Shown piece after piece: positions 1 to 13,800 of a DNA stretch of 64,000 nt. The notes below the pieces were generated by a model, which was not told where the DNA came from, did no database searches, and saw only the letters and a program-made list of their open reading frames with translations. Made by a program: the position numbers and the translations under genes. Numbering within the stretch: position 1 is the stretch's first letter; every line of letters starts with the position of its first letter. The stretch is from positions 79,343,840-79,407,839 of the forward strand of contig CM072812.1 in NCBI GenBank assembly GCA_037013495.1, written 5' to 3'. The stretch is from Hippophae tibetana. Lineage: Eukaryota > Streptophyta > Magnoliopsida > Rosales > Elaeagnaceae.

Positions 1-1080
1 TTTAATTAAATTATGTTTGTTTTCTAAGATATTATCAAACCATTTAACTTGTCATATTTTGTGTGACCGATAATTTAAACTTTTATTCAAGTTTGTCTAA
101 ATTAATGTTGAAATTTAACTTTCATGATTTATATCTATTACAAAAAATTTATTTTAAGATATTTTTCAATAATAAATTTTGTAAAAATCTCTTGATATGT
201 AATGTAATTCTAAATTAGATCTATATTCGTTTATTTAAAGTCTTATTTTTATATTTTAAATTTCTTAAGAAAAATACGTCGTTAATATATTTTTCAATTA
301 TAAATTTTGTAAAAATTCTTGAATAGAAAATAGTCTATATTTAATTATTATTAAAAATATTTTCTAAAGAATTTACACAAACATATCAACATAACTAAAT
401 TGTTATTATAATAATCAATCATACATGTTAAAAATAATGAATAATTGGTAATTGTTTTATAATAAGTTTAAGAAATATAATATTATTTACTAAAAAAATA
501 AAAATAAAAATTAGATTTATACCCAAAAAATAGATGGACGGGTGTGACCTTCTTCCTAAAATAAATACAAACCTCAAAATATTTCTTAGATTCCAGTAAC
601 GATTTTGTATCGCTTGATCTCGGATAACTTCCTATTATTGCCTATTTATTTGAGGTAACCTAATATAAACTTTTTAACAATTAAACATAAAAATAATATT
701 TTGTTCAACTCTCAAATTGAGAGAAGAACTTAAAGAAAAACTAAAGAAAACTAAGACCTAAAAAACTCTAGGAGAAGGATCACAAAGGCAAGCCTTCGTG
801 ATATCTGTAAGAGGAACCATAGATCAATGATGTTGGTAAAATTTTATTATACAACTTTGGGATATGAATTCTTTTTGGTACTAGTGTCATCCATTCTTTC
901 ACTTTTTTAACCTATGCCCAAATGTTAAATCTTACAAACCCCTTACTTCGAATACTCTTCTTGGAATCTATTCTAGTGTCCTTTATATTTGTAATAGTTC
1001 AATTTTATGGGGAAAAAAATGAGTGAACATTTTTCAGCTTTTACCTTAAGTATTGTTTATGGGGAACACATATCATACAA
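1..1080. other. AT-rich spacer or unreadable relic
   Basis: No coding stretch, RNA gene or clean repeat boundary is visible. The sequence is very AT-rich up to about 520 and more mixed from 520 to 1080. It lies upstream of the gypsy-like reverse-transcriptase trace near 1.17 kb, so part of it may be the decayed front end of that element, but nothing in it shows this directly. Confidence 0.4.
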
Positions 1081-2213
1081 GTGTAGTCATTTTGAAATTA
1101 TCTAGAAATGGATACTGATGATAGAAAAAGCTTGGCATGACTACCATTAATATTCAATGAATATTAGATGTATTTTGGAAGAGCTATATGGACTTCCTCT
1201 AACTTGTGAGATTAATTTCATTATCAAGTTGTAACCTAGAACTATTCTAATAATTATATCTCCCTATCTAATGGCACTTGGAGAAAGAAGATAAGGAAAT
1301 AGTTGGATGAAATGTTTGTAAAAGGATTCGTTTGATCAAGTTTATTTCCTTATGGAATGTCTTTTAAAAAAAGAATGATGTAAATTTCAAATTGTGCATT
1401 GATTATCGTCAAAGTGACAAATATTATTATATGGATTATTTAATAAACTCGAGGATGCAAGTTTCCAAAGTCAAGACATTGACACTTATAAGTTAAGAGA
1501 ATCAACGTACCAATAAACTACTTTTCAAGCTTAGAACGAATACTCTTCGAGAATGATGAACTCAAAGGAATTATACATTTAAATGATAATGGATCAATAA
1601 TTTTACATGAAATTATAGAAAAGAAATTTTGGAGACCATGATACCCCTTCACACAACTAACTCAAAAAGGCATCAATTCTGTATCAAACAAAGAACATGA
1701 ACGTGGAGTATCTCTATAAGAGTCAAAGATGGAATTATCGATTTCATCAATAATTTTTGTGTTGATTAATGAAGCATCACACATAGTGTATACTAACACA
1801 TTGTTGAAAAGACTTGGACGTACTTGAATGTTTGCACAGAGATCAATACTTTAAACTAGTAGACACGTTCCATATTTGGAACATCTTAGAAAACTTCGTG
1901 CATTATCCGTTTGATTTTGAAAGAGAAAAATCTACACAATTTTAAGGGATCAACCTCGAGAATTATGGAGTTTGATCAAGGAAGGTCCATTGAGAATACA
2001 TCAATCAACTTGTGATAATAGCAATAACAACACAACATATGGAGAATTTAATGATAGAATTATTAATTTATAAAAAATCAAAATATGTTATACACCCTAA
2101 CCACAAGTTGAAAAAAATGAGCAAGCAATTTTTTTTCATGGAGATGTGGAGAAAGATTGTGGAGATGGGGAAAATATCTTCAAAATTATGGTTCCATTAT
2201 AAAACATCATCTA

Positions 2214-2525
2214 TGTTAAAAAAATTCACATCGACTGGGCATGAAGTATCCATCTCATATATAAATAAGGGTAATCCTCCATCTCATAACCTGAGTTTTA
2301 AGATGGAGTTAGGCCCAAATTTAACATAGTATCAGAGCAAGCAAGCTCATCCCGTGGCACGTAGTTGTAAGCCCACCACCGTCAATCGATGAACTACGGA
2401 TGTGAGAGGGAGTGTTAAAAAGTCTCACATCGACTGGGCATAAAGTATCCACCTCATATATAAATGAGGGCAATCCTCTATCTCATAACCTAGGTTTTGA
2501 GATGGAGTTAAGCCCAAATTTAATA
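2214..2525 (+). mobile_element. TRIM (terminal-repeat retrotransposon in miniature), structurally whole
   Basis: Two direct terminal repeats of 113 bp (2214-2326 and 2413-2525) start TGTTAAAAA and end near CCCAAATTTAA. They flank about 86 bp that opens with a tRNA-iMet-type primer-binding site (TAGTATCAGAGC, 2327-2338) and closes with a purine tract (GAGAGGGAG) before the second repeat. The flanks ATCTA (2209-2213) and ATCCA (2526-2530) look like a 5-bp target duplication that has drifted by one base. The element has no coding capacity, as is normal for TRIMs. It is inserted in the gypsy relic and must be younger than it. The repeats differ at roughly a tenth of positions, so it is not recent. 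Confidence 0.85.
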
Positions 2526-2856
2526 ATCCAAACAAAGCAAATACAGTAACGAATATTGTGAGTCGAAAGTCCAAAATTTCTCACAAATAATATTGGTACC
2601 TAACAAAACACTCAAATAATAGAAGGATTACAGGTTGAATTTGCAAGATGTTGGTAGACAAGTATTTTTATATGACTTGGTGTGTAGCCTCATAAAGTAA
2701 AAACAACTTAATCTAACAATCCCAAAAGTTTATGAAGCATGGTCAAGATTATTGAAAGGATAAATGTTGGATAGATAGACTTTTACTAATGAAGTAATTC
2801 ATTTTCACAGAGAAGAAGACTCTTTAAGACTAGTCTTATTCAAGAAATGAATAAAA

Positions 2857-3264
2857 GATCTAAATCATGAAAGGTAAGAATCATATAGCTCAGAAACGAT
2901 ACAAGAGTTATACTAATTATAGACAGCAACCTTTCAGCCTTTAAATGGATGATTATATTTTTATCAAGTGCCTTGTTTTGGGATAAAGGGAAGTCATCTC
3001 CTTGTTACATGAGGATATTTTTAAATTGTTAAAATTATCAGAGATGCAGTGTGTCAATAAAGGATCTAAATCATGAAAGGTAAGAATCATATAGCTCAGA
3101 AATGATACAAGAGTTATACAGATTATATACAATAACCTTTCAGCCTTTAAATGGATGATTATATTTTTATCAAGTGCCTTGTTTTGGGATAAAGGGAAGT
3201 CATCTCCTTGTTACATCAGGATATTTTTGAACTATTAAAATTATTAGAGATGTAGCGTGTCAAT
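2857..3264. repeat. 206-bp tandem duplication in the gypsy relic
   Basis: Two near-identical copies (2857-3058 and 3063-3264) each begin GATCTAAATCATGAAAGG and end GTGTCAAT. They differ at only a few positions, so the duplication is younger than the general decay of the surrounding element. Confidence 0.85.
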
Positions 3265-3534
3265 TTTCATTATCCCATGCTTGTCATAAGATCACAACTA
3301 TTTTCATACATATGCCCTACAAAAATGTCTTGACTAGATCAAATGGTATTCTTGATTAGAGAGAATTTATACTATAAGAAGACGCATCATATTAGGAAGA
3401 AATAATTGAAATAATTGAAATATCATAGCATTGAAGATGCAATTTGGAAGTTAGAGTTTGAAGTCCGCACGAAATATCCTTACTTAAGGAGTTATGGAAT
3501 TTTAATGACAAAATTTTCTTTAAGGGGGTAGAAT

Positions 3535-5209
3535 TTAAAATCCAAAAAAATTACAATAAATTATAAAATTGTGTTAAACATTTGTTAATAATAATTTAAT
3601 ATGTAACGATATATTGGAAAATTTTGTGTAAATTCATTTTGATTGCAAAAAGTTGAAAAAATTACTCTATAACTCATTGGAGCCTCGCCAACCAACGATT
3701 GTCTAGCAAAGGGTAAGTGAGGAAATACCACATTCATCATGGCCTTACCTTGGTCTTGTTGGGCATCTCAATAATCCATCGACAAAGGGGGGATGAGGGA
3801 TTTTTTTGGCCACAAATAGGTGTGGGAACCTCATTTTTCTCACATATTTTCATCATCACTTTCTCTCTCTAAAATGTTACTATTTATTAGTATGATTCTA
3901 AATAGTTGGTTCAGGTATAAAATATTTAAGTGATCGAGTAAGTAAGAGTAGAGTTCAGATCAAAGGAATGTATTTAAAATCCAAGAGATTATTAAAAGAG
4001 TATCGTAAGGAAGTGTTTGGGCCTATTCTTGATTAATCAGTAAGGTAATCCTTTTAATTGGTTTAGAAGTATCATTCGTTTAAGTTATGGACCACTACTA
4101 ATTATTAAAGTATTTTTTTATAGATTCTACCCAAGAAGAAGAAGAATTAGTTAAAGAAGTATGAGCACAAGATGGAAACATTTTCAAATTCTTACTCCAA
4201 CTTTTTATTTGTGCTTTATTTTCATAAAAATTTCATACATCATATAGTAGGAATAAAAAGAAAATGGATGCCATGATTTTTTAAGAAATGTTATAAATGT
4301 TGTTTAAATAAAATACTCGTTATAAATACTTTTTATATGCATGAATTTAAAACCATTATATAAAGAAAGTATTAAAAACATTATATATGACATCTAAGAT
4401 TTTATACGTACATCATGAAAATAATTTTTCATGAGAAGTACACATATATGTAGCTCTTGCGGAGTACAGCACCTATGGGCTACTGGTTGTAGCAGACTAC
4501 TTTAGATGAATTACAGGTATGCATTACATTCACATGCATTCTTATAGTTTTTTGTCTATAGGTCTTGGATTTTGACCATACATGGGCCTCGTAGTTGGAT
4601 CCTCATTGTCTCTCGAACCGTCTATGGGTTTCGAAGTTTAACCACACATGGATCTCAAAGTTAGATCCCTTATTGTGTCTCGAAGTGTATCGCTCATATG
4701 ATAAGGATTTTTACCAATACATATGTCATATGTATCTCAGAGTATGATTATAGATGAGGTCGGAGGCAAACCCAAGTGCATCTCAAAGGTTGATTGCATA
4801 TATGCTCATTTATTTTTATGTTGACTAATACATATGAAGGCTACATATCATACATATGGATTTTATATTTACATAGCATATTTTATCTCATATGAGCATG
4901 CATTGGGATACATGAAATGTACACTCAGTCGGTTTCAAAAGTGAGAAAGTACAGTTATACATGGTTTTAAATAAAAATCTCCTCACTATTATATGTTGGA
5001 TATGACTATCATTTTATGGACATATATGAGATCTTTATAAATGAATAAATATATATATTATCTCATATGAGCATGCATTGGGATACATGAAATGTACACT
5101 CAATTAGTTTCGAAAGTGAGAAAGTACAATTATACATGGTTTTAAATAAAAATCTCCTCACTATTATATGTTGATATGACTATCATTTTATGAACATACA
5201 TGAGATCTT

Positions 5210-5245
<36 letters not shown>

Positions 5246-5640
5246 CATTGTAGTACTCTATTCTTCGCTCACCTTTCAATTGCGGTATCGAGATTATTAC
5301 AATGAGGATTTGAAGATTTTCACATATGATTTAGATGTTAAAGGTTTTACTTAAAAAACCTTATTAATTTTATTCTTTATTTTAATTTACATTTAAGTAA
5401 ACTGAGATCGCTTTAATTTGATTTGTTTTGTAAACATTTTGATTTAAATTTATGAATTGATAATGAAGTGTACTTTTTAAATAGTAAATATTTAACTGTA
5501 TCGGAATTGTTTACAAAGAATTAATCTTTCATGATTATTTAAGAAATTTTCTTTTAAATGTAATTCTCTTTTAAAATTCATGTATCCGTAATTTAAGGCA
5601 TGGAAAATGTGAGGCATGACAAATGTGTTCCTTAACATGT
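3535..5640 (+). repeat. Possible 3' LTR and flank of the gypsy relic
   Basis: This non-coding stretch directly follows the polypurine run of the gypsy relic, where a 3' LTR is expected. I could not match it to a 5' copy in the window, so the right boundary is a guess. It includes a tandem duplication and an (AT)n tract. Confidence 0.3.
4884..5230. repeat. 175-bp tandem duplication
   Basis: Copies start at 4884 and 5059 (TATCTCATATGAGCATGCAT) and run about 160 bp each with a handful of differences. The second copy ends in an (AT)n microsatellite near 5217-5242. Confidence 0.85.
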
Positions 5641-5689
5641 CCCTTGCAAACTTTCCCTTTTTTCCAAGCAAATGAGGGACCTTGAAGGG

Positions 5690-6110
5690 TAATGGGAAGA
5701 TCCCACAATCTTACACGCGCGAGGTTCCTAAATTGAGTAATCAAGGCCTAGTTTTTTCTCCAAATATTATTTTATCATCACTTAGGACTTTATTAAAGTC
5801 TCCTCTAGGATCCATGGTAAATGGTCAATTTTTCCAAGAATGTTTCCTTAGAGAATGATTAGGATTTCCATAGAAGAATGTAAATCTGATCATGGAATTA
5901 TTAGGTTGTAATTACTACATCTGTACCAATAGTATAGGAGAGACTAGTCATTTAAATTCTCCTTCCATAGTAATGCTAACCCTCTACTCAAACCATTTCT
6001 TAGAACATCAATGCAATTAGGATCACCATCACTAATTCGAATGACATTCATTAATTTGAGCTTGTGTCATATTGATTTCCATAAGGAAAATTAATTCAAG
6101 AGAATATCTT
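5690..6110 (-). mobile_element. LINE (L1-type) endonuclease-domain fragment
   Basis: Read on the minus strand, the region gives stretches typical of plant L1 endonuclease domains: SRGLALLWKENL (about 5950-5990), then FYGNPNHSLRKHSWKN-like text (about 5830-5880, shifted frame), then LPWIL followed by a GDFN-like stretch (about 5780-5815). The order matches the family. Frames change and stops are frequent, so this is a dead fragment. No reverse transcriptase or poly(A) tail is visible. Just outside it, near 6140-6205, a short repeat (CCATGGCTTCCC ... TGCACGAATAT) occurs twice. Confidence 0.55.
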
Positions 6111-6269
6111 CTATCGATATTATTAAAAAGCTGTCACCTTCCATGGCTTCCCCATTGCACGAATATTCCATGGCTTCCCAAATGCACGAATATCCCCATT
6201 GCACGAAACATCATCATTGAATTCCCATTTTTCTCAAAACTTTACTTTGAGATCTTCATGGTTGTTTGA

Positions 6270-7413
6270 TAGAACCAATGAGGAAAAATTAACCTCTCAA
6301 GTATCATCTTGATTAACACTCCATAATAACACAAAATTGTATGGTTTTTGTATGAATCATTATAGCAAGCCCTATCCTAGTAATAGTAATAAGGATGATG
6401 ATATTTACGGTATGTTTTCCCATGCTCATATTAAAAGTGGCTTCAAAATAAAGTGTTTCCAGGAATAAGCACATAAATTGTGCTTGTGTCAAAAAGCATA
6501 AAATGTATTTTCTAGAACCTGAAAGCTCTTATAGTGACACTGCTCAAGGTTTTCACAAATGTGAACCCCAGGTGGGTACGAGGCTACACAAAGCAGGTCT
6601 CTACATCCTACCAAGTCATTACTTTGGATTTAGATTATATCTTATATATAATGATTTTGTTATATATACTGGGTGTTTGTTTGCTTGTAAATTGTTTTAA
6701 AAGTGGATTTAAAAGAAATTACTTTGAAGAAATTCACTTAACCAATTTTGTGGGGAATCACAAAATTTGTGACCTGAAAGCACATTTGATTGATAATAGA
6801 AAAAATGATCAATTAGTTCATAATTTGTTTTATAGGATTTCAAAGGTATAAACAAACATACAACTCTTAGTACTGCATTCAATTAAGATGGAGATTTTGG
6901 ATAGGAAGTAATGAAACTAAATTATGCCACAAATCCTATTACAACATTTGACTTACTCTCAATCTTACTACAACAGGGTTTTGCTCTACCTCAGTACACC
7001 GAACACAAGATGCACCGCACTGGAGCCATGTGATCGAGGAAGAAAAAAAACAATGTGGATATATATGACGTCAAATTAATGATCACTATAAAAATATGTA
7101 TGTATATACATATATATATATATATATATAAACACTGAACAAAACTCACAGGAGTTTCAATACAAATCGTTGTCATATATCAATATGGCACAACATATAT
7201 AAATGTGGTAATTGGTATTAGGGCTAATAAGAATTTCTCTCGCCGTTCAGCATAAGCACATTTCAGTACTTCATGACTCTTGTTCATTAAAAATAGAACT
7301 AATCTTTGTACTACTAAAACAATATATTGAGACAAACAATGAAATATTGTAAATGACAATTAATTATATTTTATTTCCATATCATTGCTTGAAAGTGTTA
7401 ATAATTGAAAACA
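6270..7413. other. Intergenic, nothing recognised
   Basis: Open frames here are short and AT-rich, with no recognisable domain. There is a (TA)n tract at about 7108-7131. The region ends at the left terminus of the CACTA element. Confidence 0.5.
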
Positions 7414-7449
7414 CACTGCTACAATATATACATATAGTCTCCAATATTT

Positions 7450-7625
7450 AGCCTCGGTTTTTTTAAAAACCGTGGTCGTAGAGTTTTGGTCTCGGTTATC
7501 TAAAAACCGAGGCCATAGACATATCCTATGACCTCGGGTATTTAAAAATTGAGGCTATAAACATACCCTATAGCTTTAGTTATTTAAAAACTGAGGCCAT
7601 AGATATATCCTATTAATTTTTTACA
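7450..7625. repeat. Left subterminal palindromic repeats of the CACTA element
   Basis: Four or more degenerate copies of a motif built from CCTCGGTT, a short AT spacer and AACCGAGGCCATAG. They are spaced about 50 bp apart. Subterminal repeats of this kind are the transposase-binding region in CACTA elements generally; binding here is inferred. Confidence 0.8.
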
Positions 7626-7830
7626 CCATATATCAATTTTTTTTATCAATCTTTTAATTTTTCTTTTCCTTCCTTTTCTTTCTCTTTTCTTTCTTTTTTT
7701 TCTCTTTTTTATTAATTATATTTATTTAATTAATTTATATATTAATTAAATTAAATTATATATTATTTTATTAATTAGGGTTTTCTCCTGTAGGTATATA
7801 AACAAATTAAACTCTTAGAAATTAGATTAA

Positions 7831-8676
<846 letters not shown>

Positions 8677-9659
8677 TGTAACTATTATTTATAACTGTTA
8701 TGTTTTCTTATGATAGGAAAGGGACCAATGATCATTTGTCACTTGAGTTGGAGGGAATGTCCTAACTTTTGGGGTATCATAGCATTACTCTTTGCTTTAT
8801 ACTATGTAAGTTGTTTTCAATTTTTTACCAAGCATGCATATGGGTCCTCGCCTATTGCAATGCATCCCCAAGAGCAGCTCTGAAGCTGGTAGGAGAGTTT
8901 ACATGAATGTAGTGTGGTTTGTAGTATACTGAGACTAAGAAACACTACTGATGGGTAAGTAGGCAATCAATTTATCGTTTATTAAAAATTATATACTTTG
9001 TCCATGTGTTACAATCTATCTTCTCTGTTTTAGTAGGCTTTACAAAATTCATGGAGAAACTCTAAGATCAAAATGTTGACTGTACTTTTTAAGGGCTTTT
9101 ATATACTTGAGAAACACTTTTGTTCTATTAATTCATACAAGGTATAAAGCTCGGGCAAGAAATTAAGATTTTTTAATTTCTTGAAACTTAGAAGTGAACT
9201 TTTAGGGAAGAGTGTTATCCAAAGGCTTCTTCCAATTACCAACTTGGCTTGTTTTGATTAATCATTTATATTCCCTTTGTATTTCAAATTATGCCATATA
9301 CGAGTAACATGATAACTCCCATGTTATGTTTTTACTTGGTAGAATTAATGGTTCTTACATTCTTTAATCAATCAATGCTCTTAACATGTTACAATTTTAT
9401 TTTTAAGCTTTAAAGTAGAAGAAAACATCAAGGCTTAAGATACTCGCTCAGGGATGTCGATACATGTTTTAATGCAGCTTATGATATTTTTGCTCATATG
9501 TAATTGAACATTGAACTTTTTGTGGAGGTAAAAAAGAATTTTTAATTAGGGTCGTCTATCATGTACCTTATTTTCTCAAATTTATTCTTGTGTTGATTTC
9601 ATTAACTTTCAATAGGAAGTGTTCTTTGTATCTTACTTACTCAAATCATCTAAACTGTG

Positions 9660-9830
9660 GCCAAGGTGATGTCATTAGCTCTAGAATTTGATTTGGCGAA
9701 CTGGGTTATGATCATTTTTGAGTTTATGTTGTTTTGGATGGTGGTTCCAATGGAAGGTGGGAATTATGGTGACAAAAAAGATGGTGGTAGTAGTGGAGGT
9801 AAAAACAATTGGTCTTTACTTTCATGGTAG
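9660..9830 (+). other. Possible further captured fragment, unrecognised
   Basis: In one frame the segment from about 9758 reads GGNYGDKKDGGSSGGKNNW, a Gly/Asp-rich stretch of higher complexity than its surroundings. It could be an exon piece of another host gene, but I do not recognise it and the frame is short. Confidence 0.25.
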
Positions 9831-10037
9831 CCTAATTCTATTTATATATCTATTTTTTCCTTTTTCATTTTCTAATCCTATGGTATTTGGTTTGGAAACT
9901 CTTCTTATGTGCTTAGCATCATTTTAATTCAATTAGGAAAGCAATGTGTTTGAATACTGACTACAGTATTTGACATATTTGTTGCAAATTGATGAGTTTT
10001 GTAGTACATAAAGGTTATTGATTTTTATATATTTTTA

Positions 10038-10200
10038 GGGCAACTTGGGTTGGGCTTTAATGGAACAAAACAACTAAATTGAAGCTGAAGATGCTTATAG
10101 AAGAGCTCTTTCAATTGCACCAGATAATAACAAAATGTGTAATCTTGGTATTTTCTTAATGAAGCAAGGAAGAATCAATGAAGCCAAAGATAATATTCGT
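10038..10200 (+). pseudogene. Captured fragment of an MS5/SDI1-type TPR protein gene
   Basis: After a TTTTTAG acceptor-like site the sequence reads GNLGWALMEQNN, then, after one stop codon (TAA in place of a sense codon), AEDAYRRALSIAPDNNK and NLGIFLMKQGRINEAK. This is the TPR pair of the plant POLLENLESS3/MS5 and SULFUR DEFICIENCY-INDUCED family (NLGWAYMQ..., CNLGLCLIKQGR...). The first and last parts of the gene are absent. It lies near the right end of the CACTA element, in the same orientation as the KARI fragment but from an unrelated gene. Confidence 0.75.
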
Positions 10201-10484
10201 CTGAAATGCTTAAAGATCTTGAATTTGAAATGCTTTCCTTGAAAGACAAGCAGACTCTGTGAAATTTAGTAGCTTAGTTGAGATTGATTTACTTTTTACT
10301 ATCCATCACAAAACAATATTTCAATGTTGTTTGTAATAGTAAGGTTTCATTATGTTTTAGTGTATAATAAACTTTAAAATGTAATTTTACTTTTACTTTT
10401 AATTTAATATGATTTGTAATATTGTAATTGATAAATTTATTATAATTTATATTGATTTTTAATATTGTAATTTTTTTAATTTAT

Positions 10485-10700
10485 GCTTACCCTATGACCT
10501 CGGTTATTAGAAAACTGTGGCCATATGGTGTACCTATGGCCTCGGTTATAAGTAAACCAAGGCCATAGGGTATACCTATGGCCTTGGTTTTTTCATAAAC
10601 GAGGCCATAGGTTGTTAACTTTGGTCTCTCTCACTTAGGCTCGGTTCTTATAACCGTGGCCATAAACCTACGGTTGCGGTTAAAAACTGAGGTCATAGGT
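10485..10700. repeat. Right subterminal palindromic repeats of the CACTA element
   Basis: Copies of the CCTCGGTT ... AACCGAGGCCATAGG palindrome, better preserved than at the left end. The sequence just inside (10320-10485, including TATGTTTTAGTGTA) is closely similar to 35590-35700 of the second CACTA element, showing that both belong to one family. Confidence 0.8.
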
Positions 10701-10884
10701 ACATATTGTAGTAGTGACAATTGTTTTAATAATTTAGTTGTGCTAATATGGTTCAGTGAAAGCCCACGATTAGATAGGAAGAAAGTGAATGTTTATATTA
10801 TGTAAATATAGGACTCTTATAGACAATTCTTGTATTTTTTAGAATCGGTCTAATGCATAAATGATCCAATTATTCATGATTAAT

Positions 10885-13800
10885 TTTCTGTAGTTGTTCC
10901 TCCCACAAATGTGTCAATTGGTATTAAGCTTGATTGTAGTAATTTTCTCATGTGCAGAACAATTAATGAGTTTGATAATGGCCTATAGAGTAGAAGACTT
11001 AATGAACGATCATAGGATATAATATTTGAAATATCTTGAAAGTATAATGACTGTTAATCCTAAACATATGTTTTGGACTTGTGTGAATGGTGTAATCAAT
11101 AGTTAGATCTATGAATCAATCTCGACCACTATGAATTCTGTTGTGACAATAAAAGAAACAACATTTGGCATATGTAAGAGTCTTGAATTGAATTTTGCAA
11201 ATTCAAGTAGAGCTAGAGTAATAGAGTTGAAATTGCCACTACATACTTTACGCAAAGATGCACTCTTTGTAAATGATTATTTTAACAAAATGAAGGTGAT
11301 ATATGATGAATTAGAAGCTATATGATGGCTAGTTGATGATGAGGATATGATTATGATGATATGCAGTGGCTTAAGGACTTGTTATAATCCTTGCACTTGT
11401 TCATTTAACAACAGAGGTGAGAAGTTGATGTTAAAAGAAATGAAAGTAGGTTGCTTTATTATAAGAACTTGCTTGCTTAACAAGACAAAGCTAAGGAATA
11501 GTGTGTCAAATTTGTTTTAACATAACAAGAAAAAAGGTCCTTCATAGTCTGTGAACTATGGAAACAATGTCAACAACAAAAAAATTCAATATGGAAGAGG
11601 CAAAAACAATAATAACAATAGAGGTAGAGATCCTAGGTGCAATGTCAGTTTTGTTACAAGATCAAACATGTAGCTTCATAATGTTATTCTCTCAAGAGTC
11701 TATTATCTGGCCATCAGAATAAAAATTCAAGTGGAAAGAATCAAGAAAGTGATTTTGTAGCATCATCTGGATTAGGTGATGGTTCTAGTGATAATTATTG
11801 TGTGCTAGACACTAGTGCAACACATCATGTCACAAATGATGCAAATAGTCTCTCAAATCTTACTAGTTATACAAGATCTGATGTAGTTCTTGTAAAAAAT
11901 GGTGGTAAAGCTCATATATATCTCACTGGTTCCACTATTATTTCAAACAATAGTAGTAATCTATTGCATTTAAACAAAGTTTAGTATGTGCCTGCTATGA
12001 CTACAGAACTAGTATCTGCACATAAGCTTTATTAAGATAATAGTGTATTCATAGAAGTTCATAACAATTTTTTGCATGGGAGGTGTGCTTAAAGTTTTTG
12101 TGCAATTTGGACACTATGCTACTTTTCTTGCAACAAGTTCGACATGGTATGACAACTTGGACATGCTTCCCAACCTATTGTGAGTAAAGTTCTTCAATCT
12201 TGTGGAATAGGCATATTTCCTTGTATAAGTCTTCTATTTGTACTACTCGTGCAATTTCCAAATCTTATAGACTTTCTTATCCATTAACACATGTAAACTT
12301 TGTAATCCTTTTGATTTGTTTTATTTTGATATTTGGAGAACCTCTCCTACACTTGGCTTTAAAAATTATATTTTTTTGGTTAATTGTTGATGATTGTTCT
12401 AGATTTCAATGGATTTATTTTCTTGAAACTAGAGATCAAATTGTGTAAATTTTCATGAAATGTAAAGCCATGGTTGAGTGTCAATTTAATACAATAATTA
12501 AATAGATTCAATGTGATGGACTGTTGAATTCAAACCTTTTATTCATTTACTTGAGTCTTCTAGTGTTGTTTCTAGAGAAATATTCCCTTATTCCTCTCCT
12601 CAAAATGGAATGGTAGAGTTAAGACATAAACGTGTTATTGACATTGGTCTTAGTTTTCTTCTTAAATTTAATGTTCCTACATGTTATTGGCCTTGCACTT
12701 TTCGTAATGTTATTGATACTCTAAACATGTTACTTTCAAATGTACTTAATTTTGTGTCTCCTTATACAGTTCTATTCTCTAAGTCACTTGATTATAATTT
12801 TCTTAGAGTTTTTAGTAACATGTGTTTTCCTTGCTCGAAGCTATACACTAAAAAAAAACTTAAAGCTCATTCTTCAATGTGCACTTTTCTTAGCTATATA
12901 CCTAACCAATGTGGTTATGTATGCTTAGACATTACTACTTATATACTGTTGGTTAATAGAAATGTTGTCTTTATTGACGTTTTTTTCCTTTCCTTTTGTC
13001 CTATTCTTTGTCCATAAGTACATCATATTTTGTATCTTTTGATTTCTCCTTACATGTTCCTACCTAGTTTTCTTCTTTATATGTGTTTAAATCTCTGGTG
13101 CATAGTATACCTTCTCACAATATTGTTAAATGTTTTTTTTCTAATGTGGCCTTTCCTACAATTGGCTTTCTTGTACCTAGTTTGAGGCTTGCATAGTTAT
13201 CACCTTTTTCTGGTCCTTATACAACTCAACTTGGATTTCACACTTCTATGTCTAGGCTATTATAGCTAGTTTTGGTTCTTATGTAGCTTGTTCTAGCAAT
13301 ACCAATATAACTTCTCATATAAATTCTTTGAATTTTTATTATGGTTTTTCCCTCACCAAGTTTTCATTTTTTTTCATCTTCTCCATCTCACTTTTCAAGT
13401 GAAAATGGCTTCTCTTATGTTGGTATGGCTTCTTCACACAACCATATTGGTATATCTTTTGAATTTTTCTTACCTTTTATTCCTCATATTGGTAGTCTAG
13501 GCATTATATTTCCACTCGAAGCAAGATTGGAAACTTAAAACTTAAAGTGTTTTCCACCACCCAACTGTTAGTTGCACTTAAGAAATTTAGTAAGGCTTGT
13601 GTTCATGCTGAATGGAGAGATGCAATGCAAGTAGAGCATGATGCTCTACTAAAAAATAAAACTTGGAGTTTGCTTGATCCTTCCTCCCAATGCCAAGGTG
13701 ATTGGTAATCTTTGGGTCTATGGAACAAAAGAAAAACAAGATGGCTTACTTGAAAAGTATAAGGCAAAGCTAGTTGCTTAGGGGTATCTTCAAATTCCAA

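Larger units (their letters stand above)
1080..3540 (+). mobile_element. Broken Ty3/gypsy relic, likely chromovirus (Del/Tekay-like)
   Basis: Reverse-transcriptase traces are legible at about 1170-1450, including a KLCIDYR-like stretch that matches the gypsy KDGTWRFCVDYR block. Near 3425-3460 a trace resembling the conserved chromovirus pol end (HSIEDAIWKLE) is followed by a polypurine run (ttaagggggtag, about 3520) where the 3' LTR would begin. Order and strand agree with a forward-oriented element. It is heavily decayed, with many breaks, and old. A TRIM is nested inside and a 206-bp tandem duplication lies in its 3' half. The family call rests on short motifs. Confidence 0.6.

Noticed and set aside
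2012-2329. 105-codon plus-strand ORF
   Set aside because: Runs from gypsy relic sequence into the first TRIM terminal repeat; chance frame.
6474-6500. Short perfect hairpin AAGCACA/TGTGCTT
   Set aside because: Seven-base stem only, no matching RNA gene; expected by chance.
6991-7176. 61-codon minus-strand ORF with a Tyr/Ile-rich repeat
   Set aside because: Translation of a (TA)n tract; no gene signal.
12610-13017. 135-codon plus-strand ORF as a stand-alone gene
   Set aside because: Part of the integrase region of the copia relic.
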